Part shown: positions 1-9,387 of the stretch, one piece after another | Layout: each line of letters starts with the position of its first letter | Numbering within the stretch: position 1 is the stretch's first letter | Assembly (NCBI RefSeq): GCF_029210385.1 | Contig: NZ_JARGDQ010000001.1 | Coordinates: forward strand, 372,001-436,000 | DNA: 64,000 nt | Direction: 5' to 3' | Origin: Desulfurivibrio dismutans | Lineage (GTDB): Bacteria; Desulfobacterota; Desulfobulbia; Desulfobulbales; Desulfurivibrionaceae | Position numbers and translations under genes: made by a program | Notes under the pieces: model-generated | The model's database searches: none | Told to the model about the DNA's origin: nothing | The model's input: only the letters and a program-made list of their open reading frames with translations

Positions 1-1386
1 GATCTGTGCCGGGGGCCGCATCTGCCCTCCACCGGCTGGTTGAAAGCCTTCAAGCTGACCCGCCTGGCCGGGGCCTACTGGCGCGGTGAAGAAAAAAACA
101 AGATGCTGCAGCGCATTTACGGCACCGCCTTTTTTGACAAAAAAGAGCTGCGCGCCCATCTCGAGCGCCTGGAAGAGGCCAAGAAGCGGGATCACCGCAA
201 GCTGGGCAAGGAGCTGGAGCTGTTCACCATCAATGACCAGATCGGCCCGGGGCTGATTTTGTGGCAGCCCAAGGGGGCCCTGCTGCGGCGACTGATTGAA
301 GACTACTGGCGTGATGAGCACTACCGCCACGACTACGAACTGCTCTCCACCCCCCATATCGCCCGCCGCGAGTTGTGGCAGACCAGTGGTCATCTCGATT
401 TCTACAGCGAGAACATGTACGCGCCCATGGAGGTCGAGGAGGTGCAGTATCAGCTTAAGCCCATGAACTGTCCCTTCCATATCGCCATCTATAAAACCCG
501 CAAGCGCAGCTACCGGGAGTTTCCCCTGCGCTGGTGCGAGTTGGGCACCGTCTACCGCTTTGAAAAGACCGGCGCCCTGCACGGGTTGATGCGGGTGCGG
601 GGCTTTACCCAGGATGACGCCCATATCTTCTGCCGGCCCGATCACCTGGAAGATGAGATCTTCCGCATTCTCGATCTCAATCTCAATATCCTGCAGGCCT
701 TCGGTTTCAGCGATTACGATATCTATCTGTCCACCCGCCCGGACAAGTACGTCGGCAGCGACGAACACTGGGACCGTTCCACCGCCGCGCTGCAGACGGC
801 ATTGGAGAAAAAGGGCCTGAACTACAGCCTGGACCCCGGCGAGGGGGTCTTCTACGGCCCCAAGATCGACATCAAGATCAAGGATGTGCTGGGCCGGTCC
901 TGGCAGTGTTCCACCATCCAGGTGGATTTCAACCTGCCGGAGCGTTTCGAGTTGGGTTACACCGGCGAGGACGGCCACGAGCACCGGCCCATCATGATCC
1001 ATCGGGCCCTGATGGGTTCCCTGGAGCGTTTTTTTGGGGTGCTCATCGAGCACTATGCCGGCGCTTTTCCGTTGTGGCTGGCGCCGGTGCAGGCCCGCAT
1101 CTGCAACATCACTGATGCCCAGCTTGACTACGGGGAAGAGGTCTATGCCGCCTTGCGCCGGGCCGGCGTGCGGGTGGAAAAGGATCTGCGCAACGAGAAG
1201 CTCAACTACAAGATCCGTGAAGCCCAGCTACAGAAAATTCCTTACATGCTCATAGTCGGCGATAAGGAAGCGGCCGAAAAAACGGTAACCGTGCGGCAGC
1301 GGGACGGCAAAAACCTGCCGCCCATGCCGGTGAGCGACTTTGCCGCCCTGGTGGCGGCCGAATGTGCGCGTAAGGGCCAGCTCTAA
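1..1386 (+). CDS. thrS: Threonyl-tRNA synthetase, 5' truncated by window edge
   Basis: The enzyme charges tRNA-Thr in the cytoplasm. The frame is open from base 1 ([12 protein letters not shown], the end of the editing region), so the TGS domain and most of the editing domain lie outside the window. The class II catalytic core is complete: KPMNCPFHI carries the zinc-binding Cys, [14 protein letters not shown] is motif 2, and [19 protein letters not shown] is motif 3. The C-terminal anticodon-binding domain (PLWLAPVQ through MLIVGDKE) follows. The neighbouring infC-rpmI-rplT-pheST order is the classical one and supports the call. A TTG at 40 is not the start, because family homology continues upstream of it in the same frame. 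Confidence 0.98.
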   Translation, partial: DLCRGPHLPSTGWLKAFKLTRLAGAYWRGEEKNKMLQRIYGTAFFDKKELRAHLERLEEAKKRDHRKLGKELELFTINDQIGPGLILWQPKGALLRRLIEDYWRDEHYRHDYELLSTPHIARRELWQTSGHLDFYSENMYAPMEVEEVQYQLKPMNCPFHIAIYKTRKRSYREFPLRWCELGTVYRFEKTGALHGLMRVRGFTQDDAHIFCRPDHLEDEIFRILDLNLNILQAFGFSDYDIYLSTRPDKYVGSDEHWDRSTAALQTALEKKGLNYSLDPGEGVFYGPKIDIKIKDVLGRSWQCSTIQVDFNLPERFELGYTGEDGHEHRPIMIHRALMGSLERFFGVLIEHYAGAFPLWLAPVQARICNITDAQLDYGEEVYAALRRAGVRVEKDLRNEKLNYKIREAQLQKIPYMLIVGDKEAAEKTVTVRQRDGKNLPPMPVSDFAALVAAECARKGQL

Positions 1387-1441
1387 ACAACACCGGGGCG
1401 ATCACCGGGCAGAGGCGCTGCTCACAGCGGTTACGATTTTA

Positions 1442-1472
1442 TTGGCACAACCTTAGGTGAATGTGTTATATA
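1442..1472 (+). promoter_or_regulatory. Candidate promoter for the infC operon
   Basis: TTGGCA (1442-1447) is followed after 19 bases by TATATA (1467-1472), preceded by TG one base upstream (an extended -10 form). It lies in the 288-base gap between thrS and the ATT start of infC. The spacer is slightly long, so this is only a plausible sigma70 promoter. Read by eye. Confidence 0.4.
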
Positions 1473-1487
1473 TCCCCGTTTACGTAG

Positions 1488-1506
1488 CTTCCGGTTGTGC
1501 CGGAAG
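1488..1506 (+). promoter_or_regulatory. Perfect hairpin in the infC leader
   Basis: CTTCCGG (1488-1494) and CCGGAAG (1500-1506) pair perfectly around a five-base loop, just downstream of the candidate promoter. No T-run follows, so it is not an obvious terminator. The infC-rpmI-rplT leader is a known site of IF3 and L20 autoregulation in other bacteria, but no specific L20 site could be identified here. Confidence 0.4.
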
Positions 1507-1674
1507 AAGTTTGCCGCGCCTGGCGGGGTGAAAAGTTGTTGACCTCGCTGGTGTGTTGCCGGATGGGCACGCACTGTCGATCTTTTTTGCCTTGCCGGTC
1601 AACACGTTGGCAGTTTTTTACGAGGCTGTCAAAGTGGGGCTGTCGCTGTTATCTGAAACGGGAGGACGGGTACC

Positions 1675-2217
1675 ATTAAGGGAAGACGCAAAGAGCCGGA
1701 AAAAAAGGAAGTTCGGGCCAGAACCAATCAGCAGATCCGTTGTGATGAGGTGCGGCTGATTGATGAGGACGGCGCTCAGCTGGGGCTTATGACGCCCCGG
1801 GAGGCCCTGATGAAGGCGGAAGAAAGCGGGTTGGACCTGGTGGAGGTTTCCCCCACCGCCAAACCCCCGGTTTGTCGGATCATGGATTACGGCAAATACC
1901 GCTATGAGTTGAGCAAAAAACAGCAGGACGCCAAGAAAAAACAGGCGGTGGTCGAGGTCAAGGAAATCAAATTGCGACCCAAGACCGAAAAACACGACCT
2001 GGATTTTAAAATTAAAAATATCAAAAAATTTCTCGACCAGAACAACAAGGTCAAGGTGACCCTGCGCTTCCGGGGCCGGGAGATTGTTTACGCCGACACT
2101 TTGGGGGTGGAGGTTCTGAACCGGATCGCCCAGGAGTTGACGGAAGTGGCCACCGTGCTGCAGCCACCTCAAATGGAAGGGCGGCAGATGACCATGTTGG
2201 TAGGGCCAAATAAGTAA
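1675..2217 (+). CDS. infC: Translation initiation factor IF-3 (ATT start)
   Basis: IF-3 binds the 30S subunit and checks start-codon and initiator-tRNA pairing. Starting at ATT 1675 gives 180 residues, the usual IF-3 length, beginning (M)KGRRKEPEKKEVRARTNQQI, which matches the conserved N-terminal region. A strong Shine-Dalgarno GGAGG (1661-1665) sits nine bases upstream. The next in-frame start, GTG 1750, would remove the conserved NQQIR segment. ATT is the known rare start codon of infC in enterics, where it allows IF-3 to repress its own translation. The N-domain (ARTNQQIRCDEVRLID), basic linker (KKQQDAKKKQ) and C-domain (EIKLRPKTEKHDLDFK) are all present. rpmI follows after 54 bases. Confidence 0.95.
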   Translation: MKGRRKEPEKKEVRARTNQQIRCDEVRLIDEDGAQLGLMTPREALMKAEESGLDLVEVSPTAKPPVCRIMDYGKYRYELSKKQQDAKKKQAVVEVKEIKLRPKTEKHDLDFKIKNIKKFLDQNNKVKVTLRFRGREIVYADTLGVEVLNRIAQELTEVATVLQPPQMEGRQMTMLVGPNK

Positions 2218-2271
2218 CCTCTTTTTAATTTAAAGTTTAAACATAAGAAACTGTACCGTAAGGAGCAAGCA

Positions 2272-2469
2272 ATGCCTAAGATGAAAACCAACCGGGGAGC
2301 GGCCAAGCGCTTCAAATGCACCGGCACCGGCAAGGTGGCCCGGCGCAAGGCCTTTGCCAACCATATTCTCACCAAGAAAACCACCAAGAGGAAGCGCGGG
2401 CTGCGCCAGGGGGCCATTGTCGATGCCACCAACGCGGCCGGTATCAAGCGTATTCTTCCGTACCTTTAA
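2272..2469 (+). CDS. rpmI: 50S ribosomal protein L35
   Basis: A 65-residue, very basic protein starting [15 protein letters not shown] and ending RILPYL, typical of L35 in both length and sequence. AAGGAG lies just ahead of ATG 2272. It sits between infC and rplT as in most bacteria, so the three are almost certainly cotranscribed. It is a structural component of the large subunit. Confidence 0.98.
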   Translation: MPKMKTNRGAAKRFKCTGTGKVARRKAFANHILTKKTTKRKRGLRQGAIVDATNAAGIKRILPYL

Positions 2470-2480
2470 GGAGAGCAGTC

Positions 2481-2831
2481 ATGCCCAGAGTAACCCGTGG
2501 ATTCAAGGCGCGTCAGCGCCGGAAAAAAGTTCTCAAACAGGCCGGAGGTTATGTCGGCGGTCGTCATCGTCTTTACCGCAGCGCCACTGAAGCGGTGGAT
2601 CGCGCCCTTAACTATGCCTATCGTGACCGGCGGCAGAAAAAACGTGATTTCCGCAGCCTGTGGATCGTCCGCATCGGCGCGGCGGCCCACGAGCACGGCA
2701 CCACTTACAGTCGCTTGATGGGCGGCTTGAAAAAGGCCGGAGTTGATCTGGACCGTAAGGCGCTGGCTAACCTGGCCATCATGGACCCGGCCGGGTTTGC
2801 CGCTGTGGTACAAACCTCCCGGACCAACTAG
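2481..2831 (+). CDS. rplT: 50S ribosomal protein L20
   Basis: 116 residues, [20 protein letters not shown] to the C-terminal VVQTSRTN, the normal L20 length. ATG 2481 is chosen because an upstream in-frame extension runs through rpmI, and AAGGAGAG precedes this ATG. L20 is an early 50S assembly protein that also represses the infC-rpmI-rplT transcript in several bacteria. It begins 11 bases after the rpmI stop. Confidence 0.98.
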   Translation: MPRVTRGFKARQRRKKVLKQAGGYVGGRHRLYRSATEAVDRALNYAYRDRRQKKRDFRSLWIVRIGAAAHEHGTTYSRLMGGLKKAGVDLDRKALANLAIMDPAGFAAVVQTSRTN

Positions 2832-2863
2832 GCCGCGGCACGGGCCCCTATTTTGTCGAAGCT

Positions 2864-3880
2864 GTGAAAGCAATGGAAGAAGAACTCCAGCGGCTGCGTG
2901 CCGAGGCTGAAGCGAAACTAGCGCAGATTACCGACCCGGAAGAGCTTGAGCCCTTCCGGGTCGAATATCTTGGCCGCAAGGGGCGTTTTACCGCCCTGAT
3001 GCGCAGTCTGGGGCAGGCCCCGGCTGAAGACCGACCCAGGTTGGGCAAGCTGGCCAACGAAAGCCGGACTGTTCTTGAGGCCGCTTTCAATGTACGGCGG
3101 GATGAACTGGCGGCCGCCGCCCCTTCGCCGGCCCAGCGGCCCGATCTGACCCTGCCGGGGAGGCGCTATCCCGCCGGACGTTTGCATCCGGTAACCCAAG
3201 TGATGGCGGAAATCTGCGACGTCTTTGCCGGCATGGGCTTTGCCGTGTCCGAAGGGCCCGACGTGGAAACCGATTTCTACAACTTCGAGGCCCTCAATAT
3301 TCCTCCCCATCATCCGGCCCGGGCCATGCACGACACCTTTTACGTTGATGCCGGTCGTCTGCTGCGCACCCACACCTCGCCCATGCAGATCAGGGCCATG
3401 GAACAGGCCAGGCCGCCGCTGCGGATGATCGCTCCGGGTAAGGTCTACCGCTGTGATTCCGATATTACCCATACCCCCATGTTTCACCAGGTGGAAGGCT
3501 TCCTGGTGGATGACAAGGTTTCCTTTGCCGACCTCAAGGGGGTGCTGTCGGCCTTCATCGCCCGGATATTTGACGCCGAAACCCCCATCCGTTTCCGCCC
3601 CAGTTTTTTCCCCTTCACCGAGCCTAGCGCCGAAGTGGATATCGGTTGTGTGATCTGCGGCGGCAAAGGCTGCCGGGTTTGCAAGCAGACCGGCTGGCTG
3701 GAGATCCTGGGGGCCGGCATGATCGACCCGGAGGTTTTTGCCAAGGTTGGTTACGACCCGGAAGAATACAGCGGTTTCGCTTTCGGGCTGGGAGTGGAGC
3801 GGATCGCCATGCTCCGTTACGGCATCAACGATATTCGTCTTTTCTACGAAAACGATCTGCGCTTTTTGCGACAGTTTTAA
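2864..3880 (+). CDS. pheS: Phenylalanyl-tRNA synthetase alpha subunit
   Basis: 338 residues from GTG 2864 (ATG 2873 is a possible alternative, three codons in). The N-terminal coiled coil is followed by the class II core: GRKGRFTALM, the HPVTQVM region, VEGFLVDDKVSFADLKG, FFPFTEPSAEVDI and the motif 3 run FGLGVERIAMLRYGINDIR. A Cys-rich insert (CVICGGKGCRVCKQTGW, four Cys) near residue 265 is seen in many bacterial PheS proteins and may bind a metal. It forms the alpha2beta2 enzyme with pheT, which begins 78 bases downstream. Confidence 0.97.
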   Translation: MKAMEEELQRLRAEAEAKLAQITDPEELEPFRVEYLGRKGRFTALMRSLGQAPAEDRPRLGKLANESRTVLEAAFNVRRDELAAAAPSPAQRPDLTLPGRRYPAGRLHPVTQVMAEICDVFAGMGFAVSEGPDVETDFYNFEALNIPPHHPARAMHDTFYVDAGRLLRTHTSPMQIRAMEQARPPLRMIAPGKVYRCDSDITHTPMFHQVEGFLVDDKVSFADLKGVLSAFIARIFDAETPIRFRPSFFPFTEPSAEVDIGCVICGGKGCRVCKQTGWLEILGAGMIDPEVFAKVGYDPEEYSGFAFGLGVERIAMLRYGINDIRLFYENDLRFLRQF

Positions 3881-3958
3881 TTATTTGCCGGTCTTGATGT
3901 TCAGAGGGCAGGCCAACCTGAACGGCGGACCTTTCGCTTTTTACCAGGGTTTTTGGGT

Positions 3959-6418
3959 ATGAAATTTACTTACAACTGGTTGCGGGAATATGTGGCCGTG
4001 GAACTCGGTCCCGAAGAGATCGCCGCCCGGCTTACCCTGCTTGGTCTGGAAGTTGATGCGGTGGAGCCGTTGTATGCCGAACTGGCGCCGGTGAGGGTGG
4101 CCCGGGTGGCGGCGGTGCATCCCCATCCCAATGCCGACCGGTTGACCCTCTGCGATGTCGAGGATGGAGAGGCGCAGATGCGGCGGGTGGTCTGCGGCGC
4201 CCCCAACGTCCGGGCCGGAATGTACTCGGCCCTGGTAACGCCCGGCGCGGTGCTTCCCGGTGGCCTGAAGATCAAGGCCAGCAAAATCCGCGGCGAACGT
4301 TCGGAAGGGATGCTTTGTTCCGCCCAGGAATTGGGCCTGGCGGCCGACGCTGAGGCCGCCACCGGCATCATGGACCTCGATCCTGCTGCAATTCCAAGCC
4401 TTGAGCCGGGGCTGCCCTTGCGGACGGCCTTGGGGCTGGCCGATACCCTGTTCGAGGTGGATCTTACCCCCAACCGGCCCGACTGTACCGGGGTGATCGG
4501 CTTGGCCCGCGAGGTTGCCGGCTTTACCGGTCTGCCGCTCAGGCGGCCGGTGGAGCAGGCCCCGCTATTACCCACCCCGGAACAGGCGGGTTCAGACCTG
4601 CCTTTTACGGTGGCCGTTGAAGCGGCGGAATGTCACCGTTATGCCGCCCGGCTGTTGCGCAACCTGCGCATCGCCCCCTCGCCCCCTTGGTTGCAGCAGC
4701 GTCTGCAGGCGGTGGGGTTGCGCCCCATTAACAACATAGTCGATGTCACCAATCTGGTGATGCTGGAATACGGGCAACCAATGCACGCCTTTGACTTCGA
4801 TCGCCTGGCCGGTGGTCGGATCCGGGTGCGGCGGGCGGCGCAGCAGGAAAAAATCACCACCCTCGACGGCGTGGCGCGGGAACTGACCCCTGCCATGCTG
4901 GTGATCGCCGATTCCGATCAGCCGGTGGCGGTGGCTGGGATCATGGGCGGTGCCAGTTCCGAGGTTGGCCCTGATTCGGTCAATATTCTGCTGGAAAGTG
5001 CCTGTTTTGAAGCCAAAAGCGTGCGCACCACCGCCGCCGCTCTCAAGCTGGCCACCGATTCTTCCTACCGTTTTGAACGCGGGGTCGATCCCCAGGTAGC
5101 GCCCTTGGCCCTGGAACGGGCGGTGGCACTGATTCTGGAACTGGCCGGCGGTGAGGCGGTGCCGGGCGGGATTGATTACCGGGCCGGCGTCCAGCCTTCG
5201 TCGGAACTGATCCTGCGACTGCGCCGGGTTAATGACCTGCTGGGCACCGCCCTGGATATTGACACCGTGGAAAAGGTGTTGGCGGGGATTGAGATTACCG
5301 GGGAGCGGGCTGATGACCAGACTTTGCGGATCACCCCGCCGTCTTTCCGGGTGGATCTGGAGCGGGAAGTGGACCTGATCGAAGAGGTGGCTCGCCTGGT
5401 GGGTTATGACCGCATTCCCGCCGCCATGCCGAAGGTGGCCATGGAACTGCCAGCTGTCGATCCTGTCGCCGAACGCCGCCGACGCTTGCGCAGCCTGATG
5501 CAGGCCGCCGGCTGCCATGAGGCCATCAACTACAGCTTTGTCAACCCGGCCCACGCCGACACCCTGCAGCTGCCCGCTGATGATCCGCGCCGCCAGGCAC
5601 TGCCCCTGCTTAACCCTTTGAGCGAAGAGCAGGCCGTGATGCGCACCTCGCTGCTGCCAGGGCTGCTGGATAACGCCCGTCATAATATCAACCACCAGAG
5701 TCCGGATCTGCGTCTTTTTGAACTGGGCAAGGTCTTTTTCGTGGAAGAAAGGCAGGATCTTCCACGGGAAGAAGAGCATTTGGCGGCGGTGTTCAGTGGT
5801 CGCCGTTCCCCTCGGGCGCCAATGCTCTGGACCGGCGAAGAGCCGGTGGATATCTATGATGTCAAAGGGGTGATGGAGGAGTTGCTGACCGGGTTGGCTT
5901 TGGCCGACTTGCAGCTGGTCCCGGCGGCGACGACGCCTTCCTACGCGATGGCCAGTTTTCAGCTGATCATCACCGACGGACCGGAAGGAGAGCTGCTGGG
6001 CGAGGCGGGAAAAATTCAGCCTGCGGTTCTAAAAGCATTTGGCATCAAGCAGGAAGTCTTTTATCTTGAACTGAATCTGACCGAGCTTAGCCGTTGCCGG
6101 TCGACGTCCGCCGGCTTTGCCGCTCTGCCCAGGTTTCCAGCCGTCAAGTGGGATCTGGCCATGCTGGTGCCGGAAGAGGTGGAAGCCGGCGAGATGTTGG
6201 CGGCCATTCGTAAAACCGGCGGCAAGCTGCTGGAGCAGGTTGAAATTTTCGATGTGTACCGCGGTAAACATATAGAACCGGGGCGTAAAAGCGTGGCTTT
6301 TGCCATTCACTATCGCGACGCTGAGCAGACCCTGAATGATAAAAAAGTGGGAGTGGTTCACGGCAAGATTATTAAAATGCTGGAACAGCGTTTCCACGGT
6401 CAACTAAGAGAGGCCTGA
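3959..6418 (+). CDS. pheT: Phenylalanyl-tRNA synthetase beta subunit
   Basis: 819 residues from ATG 3959 (MKFTYNWLREYVAVE). A TTG two codons upstream is possible but less likely. Domains in order: N-terminal catalytic-like start, EMAP-type tRNA-binding fold (about 40-150, VVCGAPNVRAG), B3/B4 editing region (about 215-380, with YRFERGVDP), B5 domain (about 405-475), class II-like core, and the C-terminal ferredoxin-fold anticodon-binding domain (ALPRFPAVKWDLAMLV). The length is normal for the long bacterial PheT. It ends four bases before ihfA. Confidence 0.97.
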   Translation: MKFTYNWLREYVAVELGPEEIAARLTLLGLEVDAVEPLYAELAPVRVARVAAVHPHPNADRLTLCDVEDGEAQMRRVVCGAPNVRAGMYSALVTPGAVLPGGLKIKASKIRGERSEGMLCSAQELGLAADAEAATGIMDLDPAAIPSLEPGLPLRTALGLADTLFEVDLTPNRPDCTGVIGLAREVAGFTGLPLRRPVEQAPLLPTPEQAGSDLPFTVAVEAAECHRYAARLLRNLRIAPSPPWLQQRLQAVGLRPINNIVDVTNLVMLEYGQPMHAFDFDRLAGGRIRVRRAAQQEKITTLDGVARELTPAMLVIADSDQPVAVAGIMGGASSEVGPDSVNILLESACFEAKSVRTTAAALKLATDSSYRFERGVDPQVAPLALERAVALILELAGGEAVPGGIDYRAGVQPSSELILRLRRVNDLLGTALDIDTVEKVLAGIEITGERADDQTLRITPPSFRVDLEREVDLIEEVARLVGYDRIPAAMPKVAMELPAVDPVAERRRRLRSLMQAAGCHEAINYSFVNPAHADTLQLPADDPRRQALPLLNPLSEEQAVMRTSLLPGLLDNARHNINHQSPDLRLFELGKVFFVEERQDLPREEEHLAAVFSGRRSPRAPMLWTGEEPVDIYDVKGVMEELLTGLALADLQLVPAATTPSYAMASFQLIITDGPEGELLGEAGKIQPAVLKAFGIKQEVFYLELNLTELSRCRSTSAGFAALPRFPAVKWDLAMLVPEEVEAGEMLAAIRKTGGKLLEQVEIFDVYRGKHIEPGRKSVAFAIHYRDAEQTLNDKKVGVVHGKIIKMLEQRFHGQLREA

Positions 6419-6421
6419 AAA

Positions 6422-6718
6422 ATGAATCGTGCAAATCTGACCCGCAAGGACCTGGCAAAGGCCATCAACGAGAAGATGGGCTTTTCCCAGCGCAGTGCCG
6501 CCGACCTGGTGGATATTGTATTTGATCGTTTGAAGGCGACCCTACTGGCCGAAGAACCCATCAAGCTGGTCCAGTTCGGAACCTTTAACGTGCGCCGCAA
6601 ATCTCCCCGACAGGGGCGCAATCCGCGGACCGGTGATCCCATGGAAATCTGCAAACGCAGCATGATTTCCTTCCGTCCCAGCAAGAGCGTGCGGGAGCGG
6701 ATCAATCGTCGTTCCTGA
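6422..6718 (+). CDS. ihfA: Integration host factor alpha subunit
   Basis: 98 residues of the HU/IHF fold. NLTRKDLAKAINEKMGFS is the dimerising helical part and FGTFNVRRKSPRQGRNPRTG the DNA-bending beta arm with its conserved RNPRTG tip. Location straight after pheT (three bases between) is the enteric and deltaproteobacterial position of ihfA, which favours alpha over HU or beta. IHF bends DNA at promoters, recombination sites and origins. Confidence 0.93.
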   Translation: MNRANLTRKDLAKAINEKMGFSQRSAADLVDIVFDRLKATLLAEEPIKLVQFGTFNVRRKSPRQGRNPRTGDPMEICKRSMISFRPSKSVRERINRRS

Positions 6719-6745
6719 GCGGCGGATCGGTCGTGAGGCCTGATT

Positions 6746-7177
6746 TTGAGTGCCGCTGAGCAGCATGAGCCCCGGATTCCGGATAAGCTCTATTTCAAAA
6801 TCGGTGAGGTCTGCGAGATCACCGGGGTAAAGCAGCACGTGCTGCGCTACTGGGAGTCCGAGTTTCGCATGCTGGCTCCCCAGCGGGCCAATTCCCGTCA
6901 GCGCTTGTACCGGCGCAGCGATGTGGAAAATATCCTGCGGATCAAGCGGCTGCTTAAGGAAGAAGGATTTACCATCAGCGGGGCCAAGAAGTTACTGGCC
7001 CGGGAACGAAAACGTGGCGCTGCCAAGGAGCCGGAAGGCCAACTCCAAGGGCAGCAACCATCGCCACCCCCACCAGCCGGTGGCACCGGGGCAGCCGATG
7101 CCCCGCAGAACTCGGCCGAGATCTTCAGCGGCATCAAGGAAGAGCTGTTGAGCCTGAAAAAGATCCTCGAACGATAA
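6746..7177 (+). CDS. MerR-family transcriptional regulator
   Basis: 143 residues from TTG 6746; I see no other in-frame start before the conserved region. Residues about 13-85 form a MerR-type winged helix: [20 protein letters not shown], then a basic wing ([20 protein letters not shown]). A Pro/Gln-rich linker leads to a short helical tail (about 125-143). There is no Cys or drug-binding effector domain, so the inducer is unknown. It closes the ribosomal/pheST operon, a position seen in related deltaproteobacteria. Confidence 0.85.
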   Translation: MSAAEQHEPRIPDKLYFKIGEVCEITGVKQHVLRYWESEFRMLAPQRANSRQRLYRRSDVENILRIKRLLKEEGFTISGAKKLLARERKRGAAKEPEGQLQGQQPSPPPPAGGTGAADAPQNSAEIFSGIKEELLSLKKILER

Positions 7178-7206
7178 TCGCGCCGGGACGTATTCTGTCC
7201 TTGACA

Positions 7207-7230
7207 GCCGGCCATCGGGCCGGTATTTTA
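7207..7230 (+). terminator. Terminator-like hairpin after the translation operon
   Basis: CCGGCC (7208-7213) pairs with GGCCGG (7218-7223) around ATCG, followed by TATTTTA. It lies 30 bases after the merR stop and before the tRNA gene. The T-run is short, so strength is uncertain. Confidence 0.6.
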
Positions 7231-7254
7231 GCCGTTTCAATTTTGACCGGTTTT

Positions 7255-7331
<77 letters not shown>

Positions 7332-7337
7332 GAAATC

Positions 7338-7373
7338 AAAGGCTTACGGATAAATCCGTGGGCCTTTTTTTTT
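7338..7373 (+). terminator. Rho-independent terminator of tRNA-Pro
   Basis: AAAGGC..ACGGAT pairs with ATCCGT..GCCTTT around AA, followed by a long T-run (7365-7373). It begins about six bases after the tRNA CCA. Confidence 0.88.
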
Positions 7374-7396
7374 GTGGTTTTTAGTGACATGTTGCC

Positions 7397-7480
7397 ACCG
7401 TCACCAGCGTCATCGAACGAAGGCGCCTGGATTCCCAAACCCACCAAGTGGGACACGGGATACTTCGACATTCTCTTCGG
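7397..7480 (+). pseudogene. Decayed fragment of a katG catalase-peroxidase gene
   Basis: 84 bases that align end to end with bases 29236-29315 inside the intact katG, apart from a four-base insertion (CGAA) that shifts the frame. The readable part encodes EGAWIPKPTKWDTGYFDILF, against [20 protein letters not shown] in the intact gene. No start, no flanking katG sequence and no stop at the expected place were seen. It is a relic of a second katG copy, perhaps lost or left after insertion beside the tRNA gene. The sequence match is seen directly; the history is inferred. Confidence 0.8.
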
Positions 7481-7522
7481 AAAAAATATTGACTTTGTTT
7501 GCGGTTACATTCAAGATTGCCA

Positions 7523-9349
7523 ATGGTGACCACGGTTAGACCTTTGCAAGTTTCAATTCGCACCAAGCTGCTGTTTCTTTTGCTGGTGGCTCTGGTGCCG
7601 TCCCTGCTGGTCATCGCCTATAAAGGGCTGGAGAGTAGCCGGGCGGCCCAGGCCAAAACCCATCGTGATGCGTTCTTTCTGGTGGATAACCTGGCCACCC
7701 AGCAGTTGCTGATTACCGAATCGATCCGCGCCATGTTTCAGACCATGGCGCAACTCCCTCAGGTGCGCAGCCTGGATCAGCCAGCCTGTGACCTGCTGTT
7801 TGGCAAACTGCTGCAAGACATCCCCTATCTCGTTAATATCGGCCTGTTTGATCCTCGGGGGGATGTGGTGGCCGTCGGCCGACCGGTAAAGCCTTTTAAC
7901 AATGCCGGTAGCCGACAGTTCCGGGAAGCGGTGGCCACTGGTGAGATGGCTACCGGCGAGTTCACGATCGGCCGGATCAGTGGCCAGCCCAGCTTCCAGT
8001 TTGCCTTCCCCGTTCGGGATGAAGAAAATCGGCTGCTGGGCGTGCTGCAGGCCGGTTTCGTGCTGGATGTATTCAATGAAACCTTCAGCCGGGCCGGGTT
8101 GCCGCCCCAAACCGTTTTGGGGATTCTTGATCATCAAGGGCGGCGCCTGTACCGCTTTCCCCCCACCGAGGAATTTCCGGCCGGAGACTTGGCGCCGGCG
8201 CATCTGCTGACCCACTTTTACGGGGCCGACCGGCAAGGCACTCTGTTGGCCGGTGGCGGCGATGGTCGCCCCCGCCTTTTTGCCTTCCAACAACTTCGTT
8301 TGAGCGAGCAGTCTCCGTCCTATATGGTTTTCCACGTGGCCGTCCTGCAGGCGGAGGCCTTGGCGGAGAGCCGCCGGGTTTTACTGCTCAGCCTGGCCCT
8401 GATGGGCGGAGCGATACTGGCAACGCTGCTGATCGCCGGGCTGATGAGTGGCCGGCTGCTGCTTTATCCCCTGGGCAAACTGGTTGCCGCGGCCCGGAGT
8501 CTGGGGAGCGGCGATCTTGCGGCTCGGAGTCAACTGTTCCACGGCCAAGATGAATTCGGTCAGTTGGCCCAATCTTTTGACCAGATGGCGGCCACCATCG
8601 CCCAGCGGGAAATGGAGCGTAATGAGGCATTGCTCAAAACGGAACGGTTGTTGTTGGAACAAGAAATTGCTCTTCGTGAAAACAAAAGACTCAACGAGGT
8701 CATGGCTCACCATCTCCAGGAGCCGGCCCGGCGGGTGGCCATTTTCGCCCAGTTGCTGAAGCGGGAGGCCGGAGACAAAATCGGGGAGGCGGGGCCCGAG
8801 GTTGGCCGGTTTTGGGAGTTCATCGAAAATGAAGCCGCTCGGCTTAAAAATTTAATTAATGACGCCCAAAAATATCTGGCGGTGGACTCGGTCGAGGCCG
8901 GCAAGGGTGACAGTGATGCCGGTATGGTAATCGAAGAGGTTTGCCGACAGTTGCGGATGGAGTCTGGAAGTTCGGATTTTCGGGTTGAAACCGGTTTGTT
9001 GCCAGATCTGCCCATAGACCAGAACAACACCCGAATGCTGTTCAAGATTATCCTCCAAAATGCCATCAGCCATGCCGATCCGGATCGTAGCCCCCTGATC
9101 AGGATCGACGGCGAAATCGCAAACACCCTGGTTCGTTACCGACTGGCTGACAATGGCCTCGGTGTTGCTCCGCAGTACCGGGAAAAGGTTTTCAACCTTT
9201 TTGAAAGAGTTAATAACGTAAATTCCGGCACCGGCCTGGGCTTGGCCATTGCCCGCCGCCTGGTGGAAAAAAATGGCGGTCAAATCAGGCTGGCCGACAG
9301 CGAGCTTGGCGGCGTGGCGGTGATTTTCGAATTGCCGGCAAAATTGTAA
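7523..9349 (+). CDS. Membrane sensor histidine kinase (Cache-like sensor, HAMP, HATPase)
   Basis: 608 residues from ATG 7523; an upstream TTG would add eight residues. TM helix about 15-33, periplasmic sensor region about 35-285 resembling a double-Cache fold, TM helix about 286-308, HAMP about 309-362, coiled coil, then a phospho-acceptor region VMAHHLQEPARRVAIFAQLL (candidate His 396 or 397). The ATP-binding domain shows the N box (N513 in LQNAISHADPD), DNGLGV (543) and GTGLGLA (569-575). There is no receiver domain, so it needs a separate regulator. The H-box differs from the usual HExRTP form, so its kinase subfamily is uncertain. The ligand cannot be read from sequence. Confidence 0.88.
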   Translation: MVTTVRPLQVSIRTKLLFLLLVALVPSLLVIAYKGLESSRAAQAKTHRDAFFLVDNLATQQLLITESIRAMFQTMAQLPQVRSLDQPACDLLFGKLLQDIPYLVNIGLFDPRGDVVAVGRPVKPFNNAGSRQFREAVATGEMATGEFTIGRISGQPSFQFAFPVRDEENRLLGVLQAGFVLDVFNETFSRAGLPPQTVLGILDHQGRRLYRFPPTEEFPAGDLAPAHLLTHFYGADRQGTLLAGGGDGRPRLFAFQQLRLSEQSPSYMVFHVAVLQAEALAESRRVLLLSLALMGGAILATLLIAGLMSGRLLLYPLGKLVAAARSLGSGDLAARSQLFHGQDEFGQLAQSFDQMAATIAQREMERNEALLKTERLLLEQEIALRENKRLNEVMAHHLQEPARRVAIFAQLLKREAGDKIGEAGPEVGRFWEFIENEAARLKNLINDAQKYLAVDSVEAGKGDSDAGMVIEEVCRQLRMESGSSDFRVETGLLPDLPIDQNNTRMLFKIILQNAISHADPDRSPLIRIDGEIANTLVRYRLADNGLGVAPQYREKVFNLFERVNNVNSGTGLGLAIARRLVEKNGGQIRLADSELGGVAVIFELPAKL

Positions 9350-9387
9350 GCTTTACAAGGAAATTTATGTAATCTAAAATCAGAACC

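Noticed and set aside
1750-2217. infC starting at GTG 1750
   Set aside because: Removes the conserved NQQIR segment and lacks a ribosome site; ATT 1675 has both.
4592-5779. Long minus-strand open frame inside pheT
   Set aside because: Composition is that of a GC-rich shadow frame (His, Gln and Gly rich) with no family motif; pheT on the plus strand is complete.
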